Shown here piece after piece: positions 9,037-19,044 of a DNA stretch of 64,000 bases. The stretch is taken from positions 1,491,534 to 1,555,533 of the forward strand of contig NZ_SOBT01000008.1 in the NCBI RefSeq assembly GCF_004364935.1. Direction: 5' to 3'. The stretch comes from Panacagrimonas perspica. Lineage in GTDB: Bacteria; Pseudomonadota; Gammaproteobacteria; Nevskiales; Nevskiaceae. The notes under the pieces were generated by a model, which did not search any database, was not told the DNA's origin, and saw only the letters and a list, made by a program, of their open reading frames with translations. The position numbers and the translations under genes were made by a program. Position 1 is the stretch's first letter. The number at the start of each line of letters is the position of its first letter.

Positions 9037-9957
9037 TCAGAGTCCGAGGAACGGGTGCGTGAACGACTCGACGCTGCGCGCCAGCGCATGCAGGTCGTAA
9101 CCGCCTTCCAGCGTCGCAACGACCCTGCCCTCGCAGCATTCCGCTGCGACATCGCGCAGCACTGCGCCGATCCAGTGGTAGTCGTCGTAGGTGAGTCGCA
9201 GATCGGCGAGCGGATCGCGCTCGTGCGCATCGAAACCGGCCGACACGATGATGAGCTGCGGCTGCTGGCGCTCCATCGCCGGCAGCCAGTGCTCGGTGAC
9301 CGCGGCCCGGAAGGATTCGCTGCCGGCGCGCGCGTGCAGCGGTGCGTCGATGAGATTGGGCGCGTCCTTCGCACCCGGCCAGTGCGGATACAAAGGATCC
9401 TGGTAGGTCGAATACATGCAGATGCGCGGGTCGCGCCGGATGATGTCGGCGGTGCCGTTGCCGTAGTGGACGTCGAAGTCGATGACGGCGACGCGTTCGA
9501 GACCCTGGGCCAGCGCGTGCGCCGCGCCCACCGCCGCGTTGTTGAAGAAGCAGAAACCCATCGCGCGGTCGCGTTCCGCGTGATGCCCCGGCGGGCGCAC
9601 TGCGCAGAACGCGAAGCTCGCGTGGCCCGCCATCACCTGCTCGACGCCGTGGACGACCGCGCCGGCGGCACGCAATGCCGCCTCGAGCGTCTCCTCGGTC
9701 TGGATCGTGTCGCCGTCGATCACCCGGGCGCCGCGCAGCATCGCACCCAGGTGCGCCTCGCCATGCACGCGCAATAGCTGCTCGTGCGTGGCCAGCGGCG
9801 CCAGCTCGCGGCGGAAGAAATCCATCGTGCCGCAGGCGCGCAGCCGATCCTCGATCGCGGCCAGGCGATCCGGACTTTCGGGATGACCGCGCCCCATGTC
9901 GTGGCGCAGGCAGGCCTCGTGCGTGATCCACAGCGGCGTCGTGGCGGCGATGCTCAC
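9037..9957 (-). CDS. Histone-deacetylase-family protein (AcuC/HDAC-like)
   Basis: A zinc-dependent deacylase of the arginase/deacetylase fold, 306 residues, cytoplasmic. All catalytic landmarks are present: RPPGHHAERDRAMGFCFFNN (paired histidines), DFDVHYGNGT (zinc Asp and His), SAGFDAHERDPLA (zinc Asp) and EGGYD (transition-state Tyr). The N-terminal HPESPDRLAAIEDRL is typical of bacterial class II enzymes. GTG start at 9957. It is the first gene of a probable two-gene unit with the Pat-like acetyltransferase, which suggests it removes acetyl groups added by that enzyme, as AcuC does opposite AcuA in Bacillus. Polyamine deacetylase activity (AphA-like) is the main alternative. Confidence 0.93.
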   Translation of the reverse strand: MSIAATTPLWITHEACLRHDMGRGHPESPDRLAAIEDRLRACGTMDFFRRELAPLATHEQLLRVHGEAHLGAMLRGARVIDGDTIQTEETLEAALRAAGAVVHGVEQVMAGHASFAFCAVRPPGHHAERDRAMGFCFFNNAAVGAAHALAQGLERVAVIDFDVHYGNGTADIIRRDPRICMYSTYQDPLYPHWPGAKDAPNLIDAPLHARAGSESFRAAVTEHWLPAMERQQPQLIIVSAGFDAHERDPLADLRLTYDDYHWIGAVLRDVAAECCEGRVVATLEGGYDLHALARSVESFTHPFLGL

Positions 9958-10018
9958 GGCGAGATGCGAAGAGAAGCGACCGGACGCGAAGCGCGAACGA
10001 GGCGCAGGCCTCCCCGCT

Positions 10019-10040
10019 CCCGGACTTCATCCGGGCTACG
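10019..10040. repeat. REP-like hairpin, single unit
   Basis: CCCGGACTTCATCCGGGCTACG is one unit of the dispersed REP family of this window, with CCCGGA/TCCGGG arms. It lies in the 189-base gap between the deacetylase start and the TPR gene stop, which otherwise holds nothing I recognise. Confidence 0.8.
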
Positions 10041-10146
10041 GCGGGGATGGATCACGATCCCGGCTTCGACGTTCACGATGCGCTCCTGCCCAAAGCGCGA
10101 CATTGCCGTCCATCGACGCGTCGAAGCAACCCCGGCCCTCCGCGTT

Positions 10147-11847
10147 TCAGAGGCGCGACGACTCCAGCTTGACGTCGGCATGCGCCCAGGCCTTGCCGAA
10201 ACGCTCGTCGACCGCCTTGGCCTCGTCGTTGCGCTTCTGCGCGCGCAGCGACTGCGCCAGCCCGAACAGCGACCATCCGTTCTCGCGATTACGTTCCAGA
10301 TCCTTACGGTACGTCGCTTCCGCGGCGTCGGGCTTGCCTGCCGCGATCTGCACGGCGCCCAAGGTCTGGCGCACCGGCTGATGCCACACCGGGGGCTCGT
10401 AATACACGAGCTGGTCCTCCATCTGGACCGCCGACTCGAGCGCCGTCAGCGCGGCCGGAAAATCCTTCGCCGCGGCGGCGACTTCACCGGCGAGCACACG
10501 CTCCGCGATGCGCAGCGAACCCGACAGCGGATGCAGCGGACCGATGAAGGCCTTCTCCCAGATCGGATCGGCGCTCGCCTTCGCCAGCTCGGCAAGATGC
10601 TGCTTCGCATCGTCCAGCCGCGCCTGTCGCACGGCCGCCATCCCCCGCGCGTAATGCCAGAACGCGGTCGGGTACGCGAGGTCGGATTCGGGTTTGGGCA
10701 TCGCCACGATCTCGTCCCAGCGGCCGAGCTGCGTTCGCGCCTTGATCGGCGTGATCATGAAGTCTTGCAGGAAGATGAAGTCCGGGAGACGCAGCAGTTC
10801 GGGGACGCTCGCACGCCGCGACGTTTCGTCGGCCGCCGCGATGGCGGCTGCGCTGGCGCCTTCCATCGACGATGCCCACCACAGGAAGTGGTGGTTGTGC
10901 GGCACGTAGGCGAGCGGATACACCGCGATGCCGGGCTTGCACGTCGCCAGATACGAATCATCCGCCGCGATCGCCTTCTGGTTGGCGACCACCGCATCGT
11001 GGTACCGGCCGACGCGGGTATAGATGTGCGCCGGCATGTGCACCAGATGGCCCGAGCCGGGCAACAGGTCGGCGAGACGATCCGCGGCAACGGCACCGCG
11101 ATCCGGATTCTTCGACGCCTCGACTGCATGGATGTAGAGATGCAGCGCGCCGGCGTGGTCCGGATTGCGCTTCATCACCGATTCGAGGGCGGCAACCAGT
11201 TCCGCCGTGTGATCCTTCTCGTCGCCCTTGGCGTCGTAGTAATCCCAGGGATGCAGATCCATCAGCGCTTCGGCGTGAAAGACCGCCGCGTCGAGATCGT
11301 CGGGCATGGCCTTGACCAGTTCTCCGGTCGACGCTGCATAGGCTTCATCGAGTGCGCGGCGGTCGGTGCCGGGCTTCTCGGCGTAACGCGCCGACAGCGC
11401 CTTGATGAAGGCCTGCTCGCGAGGCGTCGTCGTTGCGGCCAGCTCTTGCGCCTTGACGATGCGCGTCCACGCCTTGCCGTTGTTGCCCGGGTCCATTGGC
11501 GCGTTGACGTGCGGACCGAGCACCAGCGCCGCGCCCCACCAGCACATCGCGCATCCGGGATCGAGTTCGGCCGCTTTCAGGAATGATCGCTCTGCCGCGT
11601 CGTGGTTGAACCCGTAGGTGAGCGCGAGACCCTGGTCGAACCACTTCTGGACCTCGGGGCGGGTGCTGGTCACGGCGAACGTGTAGTCGCCCAGACCCGG
11701 CAGCAGCGTGGCGCCGACCGGCGCCTGCGGCGTGACGGCAACAACGGCGTCGGTCGCCGGCGATGCCGCGTGACGGTGCTGATACACGTACCCGACGCCG
11801 ACCAGAAACCCCAACAGCGCAACGATTCCGATGACCGTCCGGTTCAT
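10147..11847 (-). CDS. Large TPR protein, paralogue of the one at 2287-3984
   Basis: A 566-residue protein with an N-terminal signal anchor (VIGIVALLGFLVGVGYVY) and helical repeats. It matches the first TPR protein over its full length: KWFDQGLALTYGFNHDAA, CAMCWWGAALVLGPHVN, GHLVHMPAHIYTRVGRYHDA, YVPHNHHFLWWASSMEGAS, AFWHYARGMA and RENGWSLFGLAQSLRAQ. The shared Cys/His motifs and identical length show duplication of an entire gene. ATG start at 11847 fits the signal. No neighbour gives a clear function; two enzymes (deacetylase, acetyltransferase) and the RND exporter lie between the copies on the same strand. Confidence 0.87.
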   Translation of the reverse strand: MNRTVIGIVALLGFLVGVGYVYQHRHAASPATDAVVAVTPQAPVGATLLPGLGDYTFAVTSTRPEVQKWFDQGLALTYGFNHDAAERSFLKAAELDPGCAMCWWGAALVLGPHVNAPMDPGNNGKAWTRIVKAQELAATTTPREQAFIKALSARYAEKPGTDRRALDEAYAASTGELVKAMPDDLDAAVFHAEALMDLHPWDYYDAKGDEKDHTAELVAALESVMKRNPDHAGALHLYIHAVEASKNPDRGAVAADRLADLLPGSGHLVHMPAHIYTRVGRYHDAVVANQKAIAADDSYLATCKPGIAVYPLAYVPHNHHFLWWASSMEGASAAAIAAADETSRRASVPELLRLPDFIFLQDFMITPIKARTQLGRWDEIVAMPKPESDLAYPTAFWHYARGMAAVRQARLDDAKQHLAELAKASADPIWEKAFIGPLHPLSGSLRIAERVLAGEVAAAAKDFPAALTALESAVQMEDQLVYYEPPVWHQPVRQTLGAVQIAAGKPDAAEATYRKDLERNRENGWSLFGLAQSLRAQKRNDEAKAVDERFGKAWAHADVKLESSRL

Positions 11848-11979
11848 GACGCCTCTCCCGTTGTTCTTGTCGGCACCTTGTCATACGCCCGCGACGGGGG
11901 CGGTGCAAGCGAAACCGGCGAGCCGCCGCCCGCTGTCTCCGAATCAACTGCCTCCGCACCGTCACGCATCTTTCTTACG

Positions 11980-13437
11980 GTGCCGCTTTCGCGTCCCGGA
12001 AACGCCGTCCTGTCGCCCTGCCCACCCATTCCCGTCCTGCCCGAACTGGGACTGCCCGGCCGCATCCCGGTGGCGCGGCTGTTCCGCCGGCACGGGCTGT
12101 TCGGGCTGGTCGCGACCTGCTGGGCGACGGCGAGCCTGAGTCCGCTCGCCAGCGAAGAGCTCGTGAGCTGGTCCGCCGGACTGCTCTACATCGCGTACGA
12201 CACCTGGCTGCTCGGCTTCGTCGGCTGGAAGACGCGCCATCTTTCGGCCGAAGCGTTGCCGGTGACGACGAACGCATTGCCGCTGGCGATCCTGGTCGCG
12301 GCACGCAACGAAGAACGGGTGCTGGCGGCCTGCATCGACACGGTGCTCGACCAGCAGGGACCGGACGACGAGATCTGGATCGTCGACGACGGCTCCAGCG
12401 ACGGCACCGCCGCCCTGCTGCATGACCGCTACGCGATTCCGCCCGAACCCGCGATCGGGGTGTCGTCCTCGCTGCGCCATCCTGGGCTGGGCGTGCTGCG
12501 CAAGCCGCACAGCGGCAAGGCGGACTCGCTCAATCGCGCCTGGCCGCTGGTGGGCCCAAGCGTGATCCTGACGCTCGACGCCGATACCGTGCTGCACCCG
12601 CGCGCGCTCGATGCGATCCGTCACGCGTTCGCTCGCAATCCTTCGCTGGCAGCGGCCTGCGGCGTGCTGACGCCGCACTGCGCACCGGCCCCGCTGGGCA
12701 CCGTGTTCGAGGGCTTCCAGCGCTTCGAGTACCTGCGTGCGTTTCTCGCACGCGCCGCCTGGGAGCGGCTCGACGCGCTGCTGCTCGTATCCGGCGCCTT
12801 CGCCGCCTACCGCGTCGACGTGCTCGCGCGCATCGGCGGCTACCAGCCGCGCAGCCTGGTCGAGGACTACGAGCTGATCCATCGCCTGCAGCGCCATCGC
12901 CACGATCACGGCCTGGACTGGCAGGTGCGCGTGATCGCCGCCGCACAGGCGCACACCGACGCGCCGGCCGGCCTGCAGGCCTTCCTGCGCCAGCGGCAGC
13001 GCTGGTTCGCCGGCTTCCTGGAAACCCAGTTCGCCAACGGCGATCTGGTTGGCAATCCGCGCTATGGCGCGCTCGGCCGCTGGATGCTGCCGATCAAGTC
13101 CGTCGACACGCTGCAGCCGCTGTTCGGACTCACCGCCTTCGTGTTGCTGGTCGATCTGCTGACCGACTGGCGCAGCGCGACGACCGCGGTGCTGTGGGTG
13201 ATCGGCGCCAAGCTGCTGGTGGATTTCGGCTACCACCTGTGGGCGCTGGATCGCTATCACCGCTGGATCGGGCAGCGTCCCGGCGCGGCGCTCTGGGCCG
13301 GGTCCGTCGTCGCCACGCTGGCTGAACCGTTCTGCTTCCAGCTGATCCGTCACCTCGGAGCGCTGCGCGGCTGGTTCAACTTCCTGACCGGGCGCGTGGA
13401 GTGGTTTCCGCAACGCCGCCCCGGAGCACCTTCATGA
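11980..13437 (+). CDS. Processive family 2 glycosyltransferase (polysaccharide synthase)
   Basis: An inner-membrane GT2 enzyme that should polymerise and extrude a polysaccharide. The hydrophobic N-terminal part is followed by the catalytic domain with VDDGSSDGT, the metal-binding TLDADT, VEDYE and the processivity motif QRQRW near residue 345, then C-terminal membrane helices (TLQPLFGLTAFVLLVDLL and later). The start is uncertain: no ATG is available, and GTG at 11980 or GTG at 12070 both fit. The stop overlaps the ATG of the next gene (13434-13437), so the pair is coupled. The arrangement matches E. coli yaiP/yaiO. The sugar is unknown. Confidence 0.88.
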   Translation: MPLSRPGNAVLSPCPPIPVLPELGLPGRIPVARLFRRHGLFGLVATCWATASLSPLASEELVSWSAGLLYIAYDTWLLGFVGWKTRHLSAEALPVTTNALPLAILVAARNEERVLAACIDTVLDQQGPDDEIWIVDDGSSDGTAALLHDRYAIPPEPAIGVSSSLRHPGLGVLRKPHSGKADSLNRAWPLVGPSVILTLDADTVLHPRALDAIRHAFARNPSLAAACGVLTPHCAPAPLGTVFEGFQRFEYLRAFLARAAWERLDALLLVSGAFAAYRVDVLARIGGYQPRSLVEDYELIHRLQRHRHDHGLDWQVRVIAAAQAHTDAPAGLQAFLRQRQRWFAGFLETQFANGDLVGNPRYGALGRWMLPIKSVDTLQPLFGLTAFVLLVDLLTDWRSATTAVLWVIGAKLLVDFGYHLWALDRYHRWIGQRPGAALWAGSVVATLAEPFCFQLIRHLGALRGWFNFLTGRVEWFPQRRPGAPS

Positions 13438-14615
13438 TCCGCGCGCTCTTCTTCCTCTGCGCTGCATTGCCCGTGCTGGCCACGGCGATGAGTCTCGACG
13501 AAGCCCGCCGCCTCAAGCGCGAGCAGAAGCTGGCCGAAGCCGAGACCGCGTTCGTCGAATTGCTGCACGAACATCCGGACGACGCCGCGCTGCTGGCCGA
13601 ACTCGCGACCGTGCAGGGCTGGCAGGGTCACCACGATGACGCCATCGGCACCTGGCAGCGCGCGATCGCGTCGGATCCGCAGGCGCTCGATCACCGGCTG
13701 GGGCTGGCGCGCGTGCTGTACTGGAGCGGCCTGCGCACCGAATCGCTGGCGCAGATCGACACCGTGCTGCAGGCACGACCCGATCACTACGATGCGCTGC
13801 TGCTGCGTGGCGACGTGCTGATCGCGCAGAACGATCAGCGCGGCGCGCGGGACAGCTATCTGCGGGCACGCGCGCTTCCACGCGGCGACGATGATCGCGA
13901 TCTCGCGGCCCTGCTGGCGCGCACCGAGGTCGCGCCGCGCTGGCGTCTCGATGCCGGGCATGCGTTCGAGGATTTCAGCAATGCACGCGGCACCGAGTCC
14001 GGCAGCTTCCTGCAGATCGGTCGTCGCGTGTCGGATCGCACCAGCGTCTACGCGCGCTGGGACCGGCTGAACCAGTTCGAGCAGTTCGACAACCAGATCC
14101 TGGCCGGCGCGTACTGGTTGCCGACACCCCGCTGGCTGATCTGGGTCGAGGCCGGCGGAACGCCGCACGCGGACTTCCGGCCCGAGCAGCAGGGACAGGT
14201 CTTCGTCGAATGGCTGGTCGAAGGCGGCGTGCAGCCGCTGCTCGGCTATCGCCACCTCGTGTACGGAGACGGCGAGGTGCGAACCCTGATTCCGGGTGTT
14301 CGCCTGACTGCACTGGGGCCGGGCGATCTCGAGCTGCGCTACGCGCTGAGCGAGAACATCGATGACTCGCACACCGCGGTGGCGTCGGCGCGCTACGGCG
14401 CCAGCATCGGCCGCTTCAGCCCGTACCTCGCGTACTACGACGGCGAAGAAGCCCTGCCCCCACAGGCGGAAGCCGAGTTCCGGACCTGGGCCATCGGCAG
14501 CGGCATGCGCCTGGGTCCGCGCTCGGCGGCACGACTCGACTACGCGTTCGAGGATCGCGAGGCGTTCTACGAACATCACACGCTGAGCCTGGGCCTCACG
14601 CGCCACTTCCAGTGA
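13434..14615 (+). CDS. YaiO-type TPR/outer-membrane beta-barrel protein
   Basis: A 393-residue exported protein: signal peptide (MIRALFFLCAALPVLATAMS), TPR repeats (about residues 22-160) and a C-terminal barrel (about 165-393) with alternating strands such as GSFLQIGRRVSDRTSVYARW and ending LGLTRHF. This order is that of YaiO and resembles the TPR-plus-barrel polysaccharide export proteins (PgaA, AlgK/AlgE logic), so it probably guides the polymer made by the adjacent GT2 synthase across the outer membrane. A Shine-Dalgarno GGAG lies 7 bases before the ATG, which overlaps the synthase stop. No hydrolase or deacetylase gene accompanies the pair. Confidence 0.85.
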   Translation: MIRALFFLCAALPVLATAMSLDEARRLKREQKLAEAETAFVELLHEHPDDAALLAELATVQGWQGHHDDAIGTWQRAIASDPQALDHRLGLARVLYWSGLRTESLAQIDTVLQARPDHYDALLLRGDVLIAQNDQRGARDSYLRARALPRGDDDRDLAALLARTEVAPRWRLDAGHAFEDFSNARGTESGSFLQIGRRVSDRTSVYARWDRLNQFEQFDNQILAGAYWLPTPRWLIWVEAGGTPHADFRPEQQGQVFVEWLVEGGVQPLLGYRHLVYGDGEVRTLIPGVRLTALGPGDLELRYALSENIDDSHTAVASARYGASIGRFSPYLAYYDGEEALPPQAEAEFRTWAIGSGMRLGPRSAARLDYAFEDREAFYEHHTLSLGLTRHFQ

Positions 14616-14633
14616 GCAGACTTCGGGCGGGTG

Positions 14634-14693
14634 GTCGGGGCTGACGCCCCTCCTGCAGGGTCGAGACGTATGTAGGGGGGCGTCAGCCCCGAC
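14634..14693. repeat. Second hairpin-repeat type (17-bp perfect arms)
   Basis: GTCGGGGCTGACGCCCC (14634-14650) is repeated as its exact reverse complement at 14677-14693, with a 26-base middle. It differs in sequence from the CGTAGCCCGG family and lies between convergent genes (barrel protein and aceA). It resembles the short REP-like units common in Xanthomonadales intergenic regions. Confidence 0.75.
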
Positions 14694-14720
14694 AAGGCCC
14701 GCGCAGATCGTCGCAAAGCA

Positions 14721-14744
14721 GAAGGGCCGCTTTCGCGGCCCTTC
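14721..14744 (-). terminator. Hairpin downstream of aceA
   Basis: GAAGGGCCGC and GCGGCCCTTC form a perfect 10-bp stem with a TTTC loop, 29 bases beyond the aceA stop. The following T run is weak (TGCTTTGCG on the minus strand), so it may terminate in both directions imperfectly. Confidence 0.6.
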
Positions 14745-14772
14745 CGTTGATGCATGACGACCTACTGCAACC

Positions 14773-16083
14773 TCAGTGGAACTGCTCTTCCTCGGTCGAC
14801 CCCGTCAGCGCCTTGACGCTCGACGAGCCGCCCTGGATCACCGTGGTGACGTCGTCGAAGTAGCCCGCGCCCACTTCCTGCTGGTGCGACACGAAGGTGT
14901 AGCCGCGGTCGCGCGCTGCGAACTCGGGCTCCTGCACCATCTGGGTGTAATGCTTCATGCCTTCACCGCGCGCATAGGCATGCGCGAACTGGAAGGTGTT
15001 GAACCAGTTGATGTGGATGCCGGCCAGCGTGATGAACTGGTACTTGTAGCCCAGCGCCGAGAGATCGTCCTGGAACGAGGCGATCTGCTTGTCGTTGAGG
15101 TTCTTCTTCCAGTTGAACGAGGGCGAGCAGTTGTACGACAGCAGCTTGCCCGGGCAGGCCTTGAGCACGGCCTGCGCGAATTCACGCGCGAAGCCGATGT
15201 CGGGCACGCCCGTCTCGCACCACACCAGGTCCGCATACGGCGCGTAGGCGACGCCACGGCTGATGGCCTGCTCGAGGCCGTTCTTCACTCGGTAGAAACC
15301 TTCCTGCGTGCGCTCGCCGGTGAGGAACGGCTTGTCGTTGGCGTCGTGATCGGACGTGATCAGGTTGGCCGCTTCGGCGTCCGTACGGGCCAGCACGATG
15401 GTCGGCACGCCCATGACGTCGGCAGCGAAGCGCGCCGAGATCAGCTTCTCGCAGGCTTCCTGCGTCGGCACCAGCACCTTGCCACCCATGTGACCGCACT
15501 TCTTGACCGCAGCGAGCTGGTCTTCGAAGTGAACGCCGGCGGCGCCGGCAGCGATCATGTTCTTCATCAGCTCGAAGGCGTTCAGCACGCCGCCGAAACC
15601 GGCTTCCGCGTCAGCGACGATCGGCAGGAAGTAGTCGATGAATTCCTTGTTGCCCGGCTCGATGCCGCGCGACCACTGGATCTCGTCCGCACGCTTGAAC
15701 GTGTTGTTGATGCGACGAACCATCGTGGGGACCGAGTCGTACGCGTACAGCGACTGGTCGGGGTACATCGTCTCGGAGGTGTTGCCGTCGGCAGCGACCT
15801 GCCAGCCCGACAGGTACACGGCCTCGAGGCCGGCCTTCGCCTGCTGCATGGCCTGGCCGGCGGTGATGGCACCGAAGGCGTTGACGTAGCCCTTCTTGGC
15901 GCCGCCGTTGACCTTGGCCCAGAGCGTTTCCGCGCCGCGCTTGGCGAGCGTGTACTCGATCTGCTGGCTACCACGGAGGCGGACGACGTCGGCGGCGGAA
16001 TAACCGCGCTTGACGCCCTTCCAGCGGGGGTTGGTTGCCCAGTCTTTCTCGAGGGCCTTGATCTGCTCGTCGCGGGTGCTCAT
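14773..16083 (-). CDS. aceA: Isocitrate lyase
   Basis: Isocitrate lyase splits isocitrate to glyoxylate and succinate, the first step of the glyoxylate bypass that lets cells grow on acetate or fatty acids. At 436 residues it matches the short bacterial form (E. coli 434). The signature [14 protein letters not shown] with the catalytic Cys is present, as are the upstream metal-binding ADAEAGFGG and the [12 protein letters not shown] loop. It lies 111 bases downstream of aceB on the same strand, the usual aceBA order, with a hairpin after its stop. No aceK is seen next to it. Confidence 0.97.
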   Translation of the reverse strand: MSTRDEQIKALEKDWATNPRWKGVKRGYSAADVVRLRGSQQIEYTLAKRGAETLWAKVNGGAKKGYVNAFGAITAGQAMQQAKAGLEAVYLSGWQVAADGNTSETMYPDQSLYAYDSVPTMVRRINNTFKRADEIQWSRGIEPGNKEFIDYFLPIVADAEAGFGGVLNAFELMKNMIAAGAAGVHFEDQLAAVKKCGHMGGKVLVPTQEACEKLISARFAADVMGVPTIVLARTDAEAANLITSDHDANDKPFLTGERTQEGFYRVKNGLEQAISRGVAYAPYADLVWCETGVPDIGFAREFAQAVLKACPGKLLSYNCSPSFNWKKNLNDKQIASFQDDLSALGYKYQFITLAGIHINWFNTFQFAHAYARGEGMKHYTQMVQEPEFAARDRGYTFVSHQQEVGAGYFDDVTTVIQGGSSSVKALTGSTEEEQFH

Positions 16084-16194
16084 TGCTGCTTGACCTCAGG
16101 GAGTTTTGAAACGGTGAACGGTGGAAACCGGCGGCTGCCGGGGAATCGGGACGAAGGCTCACGGTTCACCGCGCGCGCCGACCTCCCGCAATAA

Positions 16195-17775
<1,581 letters not shown>

Positions 17776-18113
17776 CCGAAAACTCCTGCCTGTTCTTGGG
17801 ACGATTTGAAATGGGGAGTGACCAAATTTCACTCCCCATTTCAAATCGCGCAGCGCGACGAGGTCAGGGCGCGGCGCCAGCCCCACAAAATTGGGGCGCG
17901 AAGTCTAGCCAATGGCCCTTGACGCTGCAATGCAACAATTCGGCACAGGCCCACTCGCAAAGGTCGTTGGAACACGGCGATTTGGCGCCGGCAACAGCGC
18001 TGTGCGGCGAGATCCCGGCACGGTCATGGGATGCGCCTGCATCGCCCGCCCCGGTCATTTCCGGCAGGCTCGTCGCGTTGTGCCGACCGACCTCCGATCG
18101 CGAGCCGCCCCCG
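17776..18113. other. Divergent intergenic region aceB / BASS transporter
   Basis: A 338-base region that must hold both promoters. It contains the large perfect inverted repeat at 17802-17848 and a smaller stem GCCCCA/TGGGGC at 17880-17897. No convincing small gene is seen, and I cannot assign promoter boxes with confidence. Confidence 0.6.
17802..17848. repeat. Perfect 19-bp inverted repeat in aceB leader
   Basis: CGATTTGAAATGGGGAGTG (17802-17820) is followed by a 9-base loop and its exact reverse complement (17830-17848). It is A/T-richer than its surroundings and ends 26 bases before the aceB ATG, so in the aceB mRNA it would fold just upstream of the ribosome site. It could be a regulator target, an mRNA-stabilising hairpin or a small mobile repeat. 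Confidence 0.85.
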
Positions 18114-18980
18114 ATGACCAGCAGCTTCTTCGCCACCACCCTGCTTCCGCTGGCCCTGTTCGTGATCATGACGGGCCTCGGCCTGTCGCTGACGATGGCC
18201 GATTTCAGGCGCGTGCTGGTCTATCCGCGCGGCATGGTGATCGGGCTCGGGAATCTTCTGCTGATCTCGCCGCTGCTCGCCTTCCTGGCGGCCGTGGTGT
18301 TCCGGCTGCCGCCGGAGCTTGCTGTCGGCATGGTCCTGCTGGGCGCGGCACCCGGCGGCACGACGGCCAACCTGCTGACCCACCTCGCCCGCGGCGACAC
18401 GGCGCTGTCGGTCACGATCACGGCCGTCAGCAGCCTGGCGGCCGTGATCACGACGCCGCTGTTCCTGGGCCTCGCGACCTGGCACTTCCTGGGCGAGCAG
18501 ACCGAAGCCCAGATCGACATGACGCGCATCGTGCTGCGCGTGCTGACCATCACGATCGTGCCGCTGGTCTTCGGCATGCTGGTACGCGCCTGGGCGCCGG
18601 GCTTCGCCAAGGGCGCCGAACCCTGGGTCAAGCGGGTGGCACTGGTGTTCTTCGTGATCGTCGTCGGCGGCGCGATCTACGAGGCGCGCAACGAGGGACT
18701 GAACATGCTCGTCGCCGTCGGCGCCGCCACGTTGACGCTCAATCTCTGCGCGATGTCGCTGAGCTGGTTCATCGCGCGGCGCGCGAAGCTCGACCTTCGG
18801 CAATCGACCGCCATCGCCATCGAGCTGGGCGTGCACAACACGACGCTGACGATGGCCGTGGGCGCGATGATCGCGCCGGTGTACATGATTCCCGGCGCCG
18901 TCTACGGCATCCAGATGATCCTGACCGCGAGCGTGTTCGTGTGGATGATCGGCCGCAGGAACGCCGCGGAAACCCCGTAG
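18114..18980 (+). CDS. Bile acid:sodium symporter (BASS/SLC10) family transporter
   Basis: A 288-residue inner-membrane protein with about nine hydrophobic helices, most of its sequence being membrane-embedded. The family signature is visible as GAAPGGTTANLLTHLARGDTALSVTIT, with the second half carrying IELGVHNTTLTMAVGAM. Members move organic anions with sodium; bacterial substrates are poorly known. The start ATG at 18114 gives MTSSFFATTLLPLALFVIM. Its TAG stop is supplied by the first bases of a REP element (CGTAGCCCGGG), which may mean that the C terminus was altered by the repeat. Confidence 0.9.
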   Translation: MTSSFFATTLLPLALFVIMTGLGLSLTMADFRRVLVYPRGMVIGLGNLLLISPLLAFLAAVVFRLPPELAVGMVLLGAAPGGTTANLLTHLARGDTALSVTITAVSSLAAVITTPLFLGLATWHFLGEQTEAQIDMTRIVLRVLTITIVPLVFGMLVRAWAPGFAKGAEPWVKRVALVFFVIVVGGAIYEARNEGLNMLVAVGAATLTLNLCAMSLSWFIARRAKLDLRQSTAIAIELGVHNTTLTMAVGAMIAPVYMIPGAVYGIQMILTASVFVWMIGRRNAAETP

Positions 18981-19044
18981 CCCGGGTGAAACCCGGGATT
19001 GCGTTCACCCGTCGAGAGACCCCCCGGGTTGCACCCGGGCTACG
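18976..19044. repeat. REP-like inverted pair between convergent genes
   Basis: CGTAGCCCGGGTGAAACCCGGG on the left and CCCGGGTTGCACCCGGGCTACG on the right face each other. The TAG at 18978-18980 ends the transporter gene, and the complementary TAG at 19042-19040 ends rraA on the other strand. Confidence 0.85.
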
